Of a stretch of DNA of 15,000 bases, positions 1 to 8,422 are shown piece after piece. A program made the position numbers and the translations under genes. Source of the DNA: Stramonita haemastoma (Eukaryota > Mollusca > Gastropoda > Neogastropoda > Muricidae); NCBI GenBank assembly GCA_030674155.1, contig CM060327.1, positions 14,171,597 to 14,186,596 on the forward strand, written 5' to 3'. Below the pieces are notes generated by a model. It was not told the DNA's origin, did no database searches, and saw nothing but the letters and a program-made list of their open reading frames with translations. Position 1 is the stretch's first letter, and every line of letters starts with the position of its first letter.

Positions 1-53
<53 letters not shown>

Positions 54-114
54 TGAGAGAGAGAGAGAGAGAGAGAACGAACAGACAGACAGGAAGACAG
101 ACAGACAGACAGAC
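1..114. repeat. (GA)n microsatellite followed by (ACAG)n
   Basis: The window opens inside an interrupted GA/AG tract running to about position 76. A short GAAC-rich junction and an imperfect ACAG tetranucleotide array (81-114, one GGA interruption) follow. The left end of the tract lies outside the window. No coding or retroposon sequence is seen within it. Confidence 0.95.
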
Positions 115-275
115 ACACCACTCTGCTTCTGTTTGGTGTACGAGACGACCGATCGTACCAGTAGTATGAGTTATGATGATACCATCACAGTTTGGACAAC
201 AAGCACTCCAGCTTCAAAAGAAGGCCACCCTCCATGCCATCAGTGCCTTTTAATGTGTATGGGCTGATACGATTG

Positions 276-856
<581 letters not shown>

Positions 857-869
857 TATGTAGGGCAGT
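857..869. repeat. Target-site duplication, left copy
   Basis: TATGTAGGGCAGT, identical over all 13 bp to the copy at 1166-1178 on the other side of the SINE. This fixes the element's boundaries and shows insertion by target-primed reverse transcription. Confidence 0.9.
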
Positions 870-1165
870 GTTTAAAAAAGTTAAAGTCTGTCCCGAGCCA
901 TAAGGCTCATCAGGCCGGTGCTTATCCCGGTTTCTGTGGCGTTAAGCGACTGAGAGTCATAGACTCCCCCCTGGATAGGACGCCAGTCTATCGCAGGGTT
1001 AACCCCCAACACAAGGTTGGTACCCCTTTTACACCTGGGTGGGTGAGAAAATAGCCGTAAAGTGCCTTTTCCAAGGGCACAACGCCATAGCGGAATAGCT
1101 GGGATCGAACCCGCAACCTTTAGATTACGAGTACAACGCCCTAACCACTAGGCCACAGCGGCGGC
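870..1165 (-). mobile_element. tRNA-derived SINE, full length with target-site duplication
   Basis: Read on the minus strand, the element starts GCCGCCGCTG and ends in a short T-rich tail (CTTTAACTTTTTTAAAC). Its head carries an internal RNA polymerase III promoter: A box TGGCCTAGTGG (complement of 1145-1155) and B box GGTTCGATCCC (complement of 1101-1111), in tRNA spacing. The anticodon loop reads CTCGTAA, suggesting anticodon CGT (Thr), but its stem has a mismatch. The body contains GTGCCCTTGG..AAGGCAC, a CACCCAGGTGT/GGGGTACC block (complement of 1019-1045) and CTGCGATAGACTGGCGTCC. These resemble body segments common to invertebrate SINE superfamilies; I do not name the family. The 13-bp direct repeats flank it exactly. 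Length 296 bp. It has no protein-coding capacity and depends on a partner LINE. Confidence 0.9.
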
Positions 1166-1178
1166 TATGTAGGGCAGT
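1166..1178. repeat. Target-site duplication, right copy
   Basis: TATGTAGGGCAGT, a perfect match to 857-869, directly abutting the tRNA-like head of the SINE. Confidence 0.9.
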
Positions 1179-2394
1179 AGTGAGGGAAACGGTAGGCTGT
1201 AGACAAGTCTATGACACAGTGATTCATAAAGTGTAGTGCTGTTTTTGCTTTGTTGGCGTTTTTCACTGTAAAGAAGTCTTGCGAGAAAAGCTTTATTTCC
1301 CACCTTTTGTTACGTACCAGCGTTACTATTCCCAGGCCGCTCACTGCGATGTCATCACCATAGTCATACCCAGACTCATTTATCATTTGCCCAGGTTTAG
1401 GAGTACCCAGGGAGCTATCAGTGTCAGCCACTGTGATGATATCTACCCTGTACCAGAAAAGGCCTTGCACTGCCGCAAAGTCTATTTTATGGTTCCCGGT
1501 GGTATCAGTACTGATCTAAAATGCGCAGGACACCACCTGCTAAGCCTCTTACTGACCATGACCTAAACTAAGTCATGGTGCCACACTGAAGGAGACATCC
1601 ACTCTGGGATTGTGATTATCACAGCACACCCCACCCCCTCTTCTCTTCCCCAAGGTCTGTCTTCCATGTATCTCCAGACACTCGAGGCTCTGACACGAAG
1701 TCGCCAAGGCAAGAAAATGGAAGAAAATCCTCTGTGGTCATCATGACGCCAAGGCAATATGGATTACTAAACCAGAGGCACTAGGATTATTTTTTTAGTG
1801 CCTGAAGATCACTGCTGCTTCTGGAATGGACTGAGAGCCCTCTCTGCTATGTCAGCCAGCTGCAAGCCTGAAAAGCACCAGACGGAAAAACAGTGCCGTC
1901 ACAGTTTGTCCCTTACCTCCCTAAAACCACTGTAGTCCTCCTAGAACTAACACAATATCAGGCACGGTTATGTTTTAAATTGTAGCACATGTGACCCTTT
2001 TTTTTTCAGATGAGTCTTATTCGCAGATATGAAAAGGAGAGAGGTCCAAAAAACGAAAGGTACGGTAGGGTCTGTTTGGTCAATTTTGACTTTTCATCGA
2101 AAATGGAATCTGTAGGCATTAAGTTTTCTAACTATATACTTGAAAAGGTTCGATTTGATTTAATATGTTTTTAAAGTGTTTCCATTGACCTGCTAAGGTG
2201 TTACTTAGCCAGAGTTGTGAAAAAAATCTTAAACCCGATTTTCTCAGAATGTGAAATTGCTGTGTTCTAATTCACATAACTTTGTCAATTTTCATAGGCA
2301 GGACAATGAATCATACATCAAAGGCAAGATAATGATATGTAGATTTCAGAAAATGTAACAACTCAATTAAGACTCCATTTGTAAAAAGACAGGT
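1179..2394. other. Unassigned spacer with chance open frames
   Basis: Moderately balanced base composition. Overlapping open frames of about 95-100 codons exist on opposite strands between 1165 and 1566. Neither shows a recognisable domain, and neither has splice sites that I could pair, so I do not call them genes. The only genic-looking signal is the possible microexon at 2010-2059. Confidence 0.4.
2010..2059 (+). other. Possible 50-nt internal exon (speculative)
   Basis: A long T tract ending in CAG at 2007-2009 is an acceptor-like sequence, and a donor-like AAAG|GTACGG follows at 2060. The 50 nt between are open in only one frame (begins MSLIRRYEKERG), because the other two stop at once. 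A second GT at 2065-2066 could serve as an alternative donor. Chance occurrence of such signals is common in T-rich spacer, and no homologue is recognised. Confidence 0.12.
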
Positions 2395-2700
2395 CACATA
2401 TACCACATTATTCTGGAGACGTTCAACATTTACCACATTCTCCCTTCCTTTTTGCTGTGATTTATCACTGTGTCATTGGTTTTCAATCTAAGGTTTCTGG
2501 CTAGCGTTGAACTGTTTCGTTCTCAATGTGCTCGTCATCGTGTTTATCTGGAAAATTCCTCCCTGCTTCAAAAAAAACTTGGTGAGGCCATGGCAAAAGA
2601 ATAGTTCAACGCTGGTATCTTGTCACCTGGGGGTGTGGGAAAATGTTATCTTGGGGAAGTGTTTTTAAGGGATGTGTGTGTGTTCTGTGTGTGTTGGGGA
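2395..2700. repeat. Conserved module, copy 1 (start of local unit 1)
   Basis: Aligns with 3391-3700 and 4180-4458. Shared blocks are ATCACTGTGTCATTGG, TTCGTTCTC..ATG.., GTCATCGTGTTTATCTGG..AATTCCTC, and ATGTTATCTTGG (here 2643-2654). On the minus strand the central block reads INTMT, followed about 60 bp later by a decayed second half with stop codons. It is followed by a GA tract and SINE copy A, as in unit 2. Confidence 0.7.
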
Positions 2701-2707
2701 GAGAGAG

Positions 2708-3058
2708 ATTGATTGATTGATTAATTGATTTATTCTTTTATATCGAGGATTATGGAATAAGCAGTCTTGTGCTTTTTTACATCCAGTCCCCGTGTGTATG
2801 CAGTTTTGTAAATGTCATCTGTTCCCACCGGCACACGATGGCCTACTCTTACAAAAAGCGGAACAGGGTTTAACGCGTGCGCAAGATGTTCTGCGTACGT
2901 TCGCACACGGGGCCTCGGTTTAAAGTCTCATCCGAAGGACTTTTGGGAGAGTGGAGTCAGCGCTGATGTTAACTCCAGGAGAAAAATCTCGACCGGACTC
3001 GAACCCGAGTCGTCAAATTGCCAGCGCAATGTTCTGACCACTAGGCTATCCGTCCCCG
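2708..3058 (-). mobile_element. tRNA-derived SINE, copy A
   Basis: On the minus strand: A box TAGCCTAGTGG (complement of 3038-3048) and B box GGTTCGAGTCC (complement of 2995-3005). A body follows with TTCGGATGAGACTTTAAACC and CGAGGCCCCGTGTGC, a segment type I recognise from invertebrate SINEs. The 3' tail reads CTGGATGTAAAAAAG, then TATAAAAGAATAAATC, and ends in (TCAA)n at 2708-2730. The head abuts a 21-bp C run. It is homologous along its length to copy B (3801-4160). No clean target-site duplication is visible; microsatellites border both ends. Because the flanking module is also shared, the second copy probably arose by segmental duplication rather than by a new insertion. Confidence 0.82.
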
Positions 3059-3105
3059 CCCCCCCCCCCCCCCCCCCCCAAGAGAGAGAGAGAGAGAGAG
3101 AGAGA

Positions 3106-3155
<50 letters not shown>
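3059..3155. repeat. Poly(C)21 plus interrupted (AG)n
   Basis: A run of 21 C (3059-3079) is followed directly by an AG tract to 3155, interrupted near 3105-3113. This sits at the 5' (head) edge of SINE copy A. The exact C count may be unreliable in assembly. Confidence 0.95.
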
Positions 3156-3158
<3 letters not shown>

Positions 3159-3390
3159 CATGATGTGAATACGTGAAAAGTACCAGTTTTATCAACCATT
3201 CAAGATAATTGTATATTCATTCAAGTTTTTCTTCATTGATGCTTACTTTCGGACACTCACTAGAAACAAACAAGCAAACAAACAATTTAGATTGAATTTC
3301 TCAACAACAATGTCAGCTATCATCTACTACAACAAAAACCATCTTCTTCACAGTTGCAAGACTCACTGTACTGGAAAGATTATTCTGTAT
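3156..3390. other. Unassigned spacer
   Basis: AT-rich sequence with no open frame, RNA gene or repeat recognised. It has no counterpart at the equivalent position of unit 2, so it is either inserted in unit 1 or deleted from unit 2. Confidence 0.5.
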
Positions 3391-3700
3391 CATAGCAAAA
3401 CAGCACATTGTTCTGCAGTCATTTAAAGTTTACTGCATTCCGTTTGTTTTTGCTACTGTGATTCATCACTGTGTTATTGGTTTTATCTAGGGTTTATGTC
3501 CGGGTTAACTGCTTCGTTCTCCAATGGATTTGTCATCGTGATTACCTGGCAGATTCCTCTCTTTAAAAAACAAAAACAAAAAAAAACCTTGATGAGGCAA
3601 AGCGGAAGAATAGTTTGAACAACTGTGTCTTGTCACGTAGTGGTGTGTGAAAATGTTATCTTGGTGAAGTGTGTGTTGAGGGATGAGTGTGTGTGTGTGT
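3391..3700. repeat. Conserved module, copy 2 (start of local unit 2)
   Basis: Same blocks as copy 1: CATTTAAAGTTTACTGCATTC, TCATCACTGTGTTATTGG, GTCATCGTG.TTACCTGGC, and ATGTTATCTTGG at 3653-3664. The CATTTAAAGTTTA block is shared most closely with copy 3. The offset from copy 1 at the ATGTTATCTTGG anchor is 1010 bp. Confidence 0.7.
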
Positions 3701-3716
3701 GGGGGGGGGGGGGGTT

Positions 3717-3791
<75 letters not shown>

Positions 3792-3800
3792 AAGAGAGAG
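3701..3800. repeat. Poly(G)14 plus (GA)n
   Basis: A TG-rich lead is followed by 14 G (3701-3714) and an interrupted GA tract ending at the 3' tail of SINE copy B. The order of G run and GA tract relative to the retroposon differs from unit 1, where the homopolymer lies at the head. Confidence 0.95.
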
Positions 3801-4160
3801 ATTGATTTAGTTTTTCATTTCGAAGATAATGGAAGACACTCGTGTAGGGTGGGGTTTTTTTACATCCAGTTCGCATAGTTATACGGTATTGTAAATTTTG
3901 TCATCTGTTCCAACTAGCACGCAATAGCTTACTTTTCCAAAAGGTGGATCAGATTTCAATGTGCGCGCAATACGTTCTATGTGCGTTCTGCACATGGGGC
4001 CTTGTCTATCTATGGTTTGCAGATTCATCCAAAGGATTTTTATGAGAGATGAATGTTAACTCCAAGGGGAAAAAGCTCTTTGAACATGTGGCTTGGTGGT
4101 GACTCAAACCCAGGCCGTCAGGTAGCGAATGCAGCACTCTAACCACCAGGCTATCCTGTT
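3801..4160 (-). mobile_element. tRNA-derived SINE, copy B
   Basis: Minus-strand homologue of copy A. A box TAGCCTGGTGG (complement of 4143-4153) and a weakened B box GGTTTGAGTCA (complement of 4100-4110). Body blocks CTTTGGATGAATCTGCAAACC and CAAGGCCCCATGTGC, then GGAACAGATGACA and tail CTGGATGTAAAAAAACCCC with CCATTATCTTCGAAAT. It is more decayed than copy A: the B box is less canonical and the AATAAA motifs are lost. Both ends match the edges of copy A. Confidence 0.8.
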
Positions 4161-4179
4161 CTCTTTTTCCTCTTTTTTA

Positions 4180-4458
4180 TCATAACAACATACCACACTG
4201 CTCTAGAGTCATTTAAAGTTTACCGCATTCTTTCCGCTCTCTACCGTGATTTATCATTGTGTCATTGGTTTTATCTTGTGTTTCGTTCTCAATGGATTCG
4301 TCATCGTGTTTATCTGGCGAATTTCCTCTCTGCTTTCGAAAGTTTTGTTACAATGCGAGGGGATGGTTTTAACCACGGTATCTTCTCATGTGGGTGTGTG
4401 AAAATGTTATCTTGGTGAAGTGCCTGTTGAAGGATGAGTGTATTTGTAGTTTGGTGCT
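4180..4458. repeat. Conserved module, copy 3 (start of local unit 3)
   Basis: Shares CATTTAAAGTTTACCGCATTC, TCATTGTGTCATTGG, GTCATCGTGTTTATCTGGCG and ATGTTATCTTGG (4404-4415) with copies 1 and 2; the offset from copy 2 is 751 bp. On the minus strand the half-motifs read INTMTN and IKPMTQ, with the first stop only after the second half, so this copy keeps more of the frame than 1 and 2. Confidence 0.7.
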
Positions 4459-4471
4459 AGAGAGAGGGAGG

Positions 4472-4554
<83 letters not shown>
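4459..4554. repeat. (GA)n microsatellite
   Basis: Starts degenerate (GAGAGAGGGAGGAAAAGAG) and becomes a perfect GA run ending at the 3' terminus of the retroposon tail at 4557. In retroposon orientation this is a (CT)n extension of the tail. Confidence 0.95.
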
Positions 4555-4556
<2 letters not shown>

Positions 4557-4645
4557 ATCTTTATTTTTCAAGGGTTACAGATAAGCATTCACATACTTTT
4601 TTTTTTTCATCCGGCCTTGCCCTGATTAAGGACTACAAACAAAAC
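4557..4645 (-). mobile_element. Retroposon 3' tail, headless copy 1
   Basis: On the minus strand: GTTTGTAGTCC, then ATCAGGGCAAGGCCGGATG, an A-rich run, TGAATGCTTATCTGTAACCC and AAAAATAAAGAT, then (CT)n. It aligns with the tails of SINE copies A and B but continues upstream into a sequence without tRNA boxes. That is expected for a 5'-truncated LINE 3' UTR or a SINE lacking its head. It is near-identical to 4724-4811. Confidence 0.7.
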
Positions 4646-4716
4646 GAGAGAGAGAGAGAGACAGAGAGACAGAGAGACAGAGAGAGACGACAGAGAGAGA
4701 CAGAGAGACAGAGAGA
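4646..4716. repeat. (GA)n mixed with (GACA) units
   Basis: A purine tract with repeated ACAGAGAG variants between the two tail copies. Together with 4557-4645 it forms the first unit of a roughly 167-bp tandem duplication. Confidence 0.9.
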
Positions 4717-4723
4717 ATAAATG

Positions 4724-4808
4724 ATCTTTATTTTTCAAGGGTTATAGATAAACATTCACATCCTTTTTTTTTCACCCGGCCGTTGCCCTGATTAGGGACT
4801 ACAAACAA

Positions 4809-4811
<3 letters not shown>
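4724..4811 (-). mobile_element. Retroposon 3' tail, headless copy 2
   Basis: Repeats 4557-4645 with few changes: GTTTGTAGTCC, ATCAGGGCAACGGCCGGGTG, an A-rich run and AAAAATAAAGATC. The 167-bp offset and the shared GA flank indicate tandem duplication of tail plus microsatellite rather than two insertions. Confidence 0.7.
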
Positions 4812-4867
<56 letters not shown>

Positions 4868-4868
4868 G

Positions 4869-4899
<31 letters not shown>
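4812..4899. repeat. (GA)n microsatellite
   Basis: An interrupted GA run (AGGAAGAGAGG near 4863-4873) that ends abruptly at GCATTTAG. Confidence 0.95.
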
Positions 4900-5397
4900 C
4901 ATTTAGTTGCAAACATAAATGATTCACGTATATGGATGTGAATCATACTTAGACTATATTAATTTCTATCTATAAGAGATGATAAAGCATTTGTACACAT
5001 ATGTATGTATGCACATATTCTGAGGATGGGGGAGGGAGATAAATGTTACAGATGTTACAGTCTCCGTAGTGAGTGCTTTCGGTAATTAAATTCATTAAAG
5101 TCTATCCCATTCAGCTTTGACATAGTTTAATATGCGATTTCGTTTTTTGTTTTTGTGTGTAAGTTTGTAATCTGTGTGGGAATGTGTCTGCTACTTTATA
5201 CTGCTGTGTAACTGCTTGTTTATAATTGGTATGGTTGTGGGTCTACTAATTTTAATTGTTACAGTTGTGTGGGTTTTTTTCATTTCTGTGTCTGAAAAAA
5301 ATCGTACGACATTATGTTCCCAGTCTACGATTTTGTATAATCAAAAGAAGAGTTTTCAAAGCAATGAATCTTTGTAATTGCAACACACTCGTATCCA
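4900..5397. other. Unassigned AT-rich spacer
   Basis: Nothing recognised. A 67-codon hydrophobic open frame at 5174-5377 is best explained by T/GT-rich composition. Confidence 0.5.
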
Positions 5398-5660
5398 CTC
5401 AGGTCCAGTAAGTGTCGTCACATTCCCACGTCCTTCTACAGCAGCTCTGCGGTTTGTCAGTGGGTTTATCTCAGAAATCCAGCCAGGGTGAAATGGACTG
5501 TGTTTTGCTTGGGGAGAATTTGTCACTGTGTTTATCTGGCAAATTCCTTCCCCACTGTACTAGGCTACGGCCTGGCTTGGGAAAGTAAGCACACAGACAT
5601 CGGCCTGGGAATCTATGGGGTGTAGCAGTTCTGTTAAAATACTTGGGCTGTTTATTTGTT
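5398..5660. repeat. Conserved module, copy 4
   Basis: Contains two half-motifs, GTTTGTCAGTGGGTTTATC (5452-5470) and ATTTGTCACTGTGTTTATC (5518-5536), exactly 66 bp apart. On the minus strand they read INTVTN and INPLTN, 22 codons apart, in one open frame. A block CAGTTCTGTTAAAATAC near 5626-5642 matches CAGTTCTGTGAAAACAT in copy 5. The alignment with copy 5 is clear; that with copies 1-3 is limited to the motif core. Confidence 0.65.
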
Positions 5661-5694
5661 TAATTGTTGGGGAGTGGGGGTGGGGTGTTTTCAT

Positions 5695-5722
5695 TTGTTT
5701 TGTTTTGTTTTGTTTTGTTTTT

Positions 5723-5754
<32 letters not shown>

Positions 5755-5830
5755 GTGTGTGTGTGTGTGTGTGTGTGTGGGGTGTGTGTGTGTTTTGTTG
5801 TTATGTGCGGTGTGTGTGTGTGTTTTGTTT
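5695..5830. repeat. (TTTTG)n then interrupted (TG)n
   Basis: About five TTTTG units (5696-5722) lead into TG runs broken by TTG, GGGG and TTTTGTTGTTATGTGCG. The TG runs are alternating purine-pyrimidine sequence. Confidence 0.95.
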
Positions 5831-5936
5831 ATAATGAAGGGGTGCATAATGGTTATAATTATGTGTTGCTGAGTTTGGCTTGGTGTGGTGATGGTAATAA
5901 CGATCCACAGGCGCGGGTGCATGGGTGCATGCATCA

Positions 5937-5952
5937 TGTGTGTGTGTGTGGG

Positions 5953-5997
<45 letters not shown>

Positions 5998-6081
5998 TGT
6001 GGGTGGGTGCGTGTGTGCGTGCGTGCGTACGTGTGTGTGTGTGCGTGCTTGTGTGTATATGTGTGTGTGTGTTTGTGTGTA
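5937..6081. repeat. (TG)n with (TGCG)n blocks
   Basis: TG repeats interspersed with GTGC units (5979-5999, 6017-6029). Open frames rich in Cys and Val across the tract are translated repeat. Confidence 0.95.
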
Positions 6082-6279
6082 AGTGTCTGTGTCCGCATAT
6101 CAGTGTATTCCTGTTTGCTTTAATTTTCTACGTTGAAATGCTTTCAGTCGTTACATTTTCATAGTATATTCTTTCAACTTAAAGCGTTCTGAAATTATCA
6201 TTGCCTCTTATTCACCAACAAACCTTTAAAAAAAGAAGCAAATCTGTTGCATAAAATATTCAACCGCGGCGTAAAACAA
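6082..6279. other. Unassigned spacer
   Basis: AT-rich sequence between the TG array and module copy 5, with no recognised feature. Confidence 0.5.
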
Positions 6280-6625
6280 CCTCCATGCTGCTGATGACAT
6301 TCCGGTATTTTCCAGCCTTCTGGCTGCATTCCCAAGTCTCTCTCTCCAGTGCGATATTATTTGTCATGGGGTTTATCACAGCAATGCGACCGAGGTCAGA
6401 TTGCCCCTGTTTCATTTGAGGAAGATTTGTCCCTGTGTTTATCCGGCGAATTCCGCGCCACTGCAAAGCATTGCTTAGAGAAGTAGGGAAAGGGGGTAAG
6501 GGGTTAAGATAACCACGGGTTAAGGTCCTTAGGGATTTTTGTGTGTGGTGGTAGTGGTTGGGGGTGGGGGTGGGGGAGTTAAGGGGGTTAATTACCAGTT
6601 CTGTGAAAACATTGCCTTCATCAGT
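6280..6625. repeat. Conserved module, copy 5
   Basis: Half-motifs ATTTGTCATGGGGTTTATC (6359-6377) and ATTTGTCCCTGTGTTTATC (6425-6443) are again exactly 66 bp apart. On the minus strand a 68-codon frame (6260-6466) reads INTGTN..PQ..K and then INPMTN 22 codons later, matching copy 4 at those positions. TTACCAGTTCTGTGAAAACAT near 6591-6611 matches the end of copy 4. A G-rich TGGGGG stretch (6545-6590) lies inside. I do not recognise a protein family. Confidence 0.65.
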
Positions 6626-6628
6626 CTT

Positions 6629-6684
6629 GTTGAGTGAGGTCTATATGTAGTGTGTACGTGTGTGTGTGTGTATGTGTGTACGTG

Positions 6685-6716
<32 letters not shown>

Positions 6717-6767
6717 CATCACACACACATATACACACGTGCACACTTCATGTAGACCTCACTCAAC
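6629..6767. repeat. 139-bp foldback (inverted repeat) with TG/CA core
   Basis: The left arm starts GTTGAGTGAGGTCTATATG (6629-6647) and runs into TG repeats. The right arm runs from CA repeats into CATGTAGACCTCACTCAAC, ending at 6767. The two non-repetitive ends are complementary over 19 bp with one mismatch, and the interior (GTGTACGTG.. and ..CACGTGCAC) extends the pairing to about 50 bp per arm with few loop bases. It could extrude as a cruciform. It may be a foldback or MITE-like insertion or an inverted duplication. Confidence 0.8.
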
Positions 6768-6776
6768 AGTGTACGT

Positions 6777-6847
<71 letters not shown>

Positions 6848-6887
6848 ACACACACACACACACACACACGTACACACAGACACACTA
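6768..6887. repeat. (CA)n microsatellite
   Basis: Begins GTGTACGTGCAC, repeating the palindromic element seen in the foldback, then a CA run with one ACC interruption. Confidence 0.95.
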
Positions 6888-6929
6888 CTCGTCTAATATC
6901 ACTAATAGTGAAAAGACGTAAAATCTAAA

Positions 6930-6954
6930 GAACGAACGAACGAACACACACACT

Positions 6955-6998
<44 letters not shown>

Positions 6999-7016
6999 GC
7001 ACACACACACACACAC

Positions 7017-7098
<82 letters not shown>

Positions 7099-7103
7099 AC
7101 ATA
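6930..7103. repeat. (AACG)4 then (CA)n microsatellite
   Basis: AACG units (6930-6945) precede CA runs interrupted by CTAAA, CGCACG and CTAA. The final perfect CA run is about 70 bp. Confidence 0.95.
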
Positions 7104-7465
7104 TGTGCGAACCTGCTTTCAATTTTCTTCAAGTTGTCCTTATGGCAGATGACGACTTCAAGCACAACTGCTTTGCCATTCCACGGCCCTCCGCGTGTTT
7201 AATTTTGAAGGGTTTATTTTCCGGCAGCGAATCAAAAAATCGATACGCCCTGAGCTTGCTAGGGCTGTCTTTTCCTTCCATTCCAGACTTCCTTTTTGTT
7301 ATTTAAACCCTAATGGGCATTGTTTCACCCTTTTCTGCGAAGAAGAATGAGAGCTGTTGTTTTGTTTTATTAGCTGTCCAAATTGGGTTTTTTTTTCTTT
7401 TCTTCTTAGGACTTCGTTATCATGATTTAGTGTCTAAAAAGGGTGTACTGTGTCTGTAAGAAGAT
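7104..7465. other. Unassigned spacer
   Basis: Nothing recognised. A good pyrimidine tract ending TTCTTAG near 7409 resembles a splice acceptor, but the sequence after it meets a stop within seven codons in the phase I read. Confidence 0.45.
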
Positions 7466-7575
7466 CAGAGTACTACAAAAAGGGAATTTTTCCTCATCAG
7501 GGCGAGGGCTAGATGTAAAAAAGTTAAAGTACATGTGTGCTTATTCATTATCGTCGAAATAAAAGAATTTGATCT
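7466..7575 (+). mobile_element. Retroposon 3' tail, plus-strand copy
   Basis: Reads TACTACAAAAAGGG, CTCATCAGGGCGAGGGCTAG, ATGTAAAAAAG, GTGCTTATTCATTATCGTCG and AAATAAAAGAATTTGATC. The ATCAGGGCGAGGGCTAG part matches the headless tails at 4557 and 4724. The ATGTAAAAAAG..CTTATTC..AAATAAA part matches the 3' end of SINE copies A and B. An AATAAA lies at 7558-7563. It bridges the two groups and suggests one LINE/SINE tail family. Confidence 0.65.
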
Positions 7576-8422
7576 GCATTTTCGTGTTTGTGTTTTCTTC
7601 TTTCCCTGCTCTTGTTTAACTTCCGTGAGGGTTACTGGGGCACTGTACGGAAACATTGATAAGCAAATTCCTCCATCTATGTCGGTTATGTGGCAAAGCC
7701 TGCGTCTCTGCAAATTGTTTCCTTGTCCGCCTTGGAAATCTGTCCGTTCTCCTCGTCTTACCCACTCCTTCATCTCCCTCTTTCTGTTGAGTTATCATGA
7801 TCAGTTTGACTGTGCGAAGTATGTGTTATGTTGTTATTACTCCAGTAAACACGATAACGGCTCTGTGTGTGTTATCTTCTCATTGTTATTGGAAAAATAC
7901 TGTCAATAGACCTCGTTTGTCTCTTCTTCTTTTTTTTCTTTTTTTTTTAAAAAGAACAGCAGAGTACATTATTGTAGACGGGGTATTGTTCCTAGTCACA
8001 TATAACACACTAAAATAGAATAAAAGGGATAATTTTGTTCGCCTGTTTGTTCGTTTGCTGTTTCATGTTTTCTAAAATCCAAAATGCTGCTCCTCTTATT
8101 ATTCAGACGTCATTCATCCCTGTCTTATCACACACTGCCACATCGCATGCATATTTCGTGGCGGCCTTCAGAACCTGCAGTCAAAAGAGAGTCATCAACG
8201 TTCGTCTGCCTTGAGGCCTTCAGCCATTACCGCCTTGATCGTGGCTTATTCTGCTGCTGTTCAGTGCTGTCTGTTTTGATCCAACACAGGCAAGGCACCA
8301 TCATGCAGGCCCTTAGTGGAAGGCTCTTTCAGTGTCTGAAGACTTTTCCCATCGATGTAGAACTTTTCATTCCCTGTGACAAAGCCAGCGTGGTACAACG
8401 ATTATGGACTATTCCAGTCTTG
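7576..8422. other. Unassigned spacer; 3' flank of the decayed retrotransposon on the minus strand
   Basis: No supported gene. A 144-codon plus-strand frame (8084-8518) runs antisense to the zinc-knuckle relic and is rejected. Because the relic's stop is at 8423-8425 on the minus strand, some of 8100-8422 may be that element's 3' UTR, but I cannot delimit it. Confidence 0.4.

Noticed and set aside
870..1165. Functional tRNA gene on the minus strand
   Set aside because: A and B boxes are present, but the anticodon stem is imperfect and the sequence continues into a SINE body with target-site duplications, so it is a SINE head.
1165..1566. Overlapping open frames on both strands (95 and 101 codons)
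   Set aside because: Opposite-strand shadows of similar length, no recognisable domain, no matching splice sites or polyadenylation signal. The minus frame stops at the SINE edge.
2812..3168. 118-codon plus-strand frame
   Set aside because: It runs antisense through SINE copy A and into poly-C and (AG)n; it is not a gene.
5615..6164. Cys/Val-rich open frames
   Set aside because: Translated (TG)n and (TGCG)n repeats.
7408..7430. Acceptor-like TTCTTCTTAG after a T tract
   Set aside because: The following sequence hits a stop after six codons in phase 0 and no donor follows; T-rich spacer makes such sites by chance.
874..7530. Shared 14-mer AAAAAAGTTAAAGT at 874-887 and 7517-7530
   Set aside because: The two sites lie in retroposons of opposite orientation and the flanks do not align; low-complexity coincidence.
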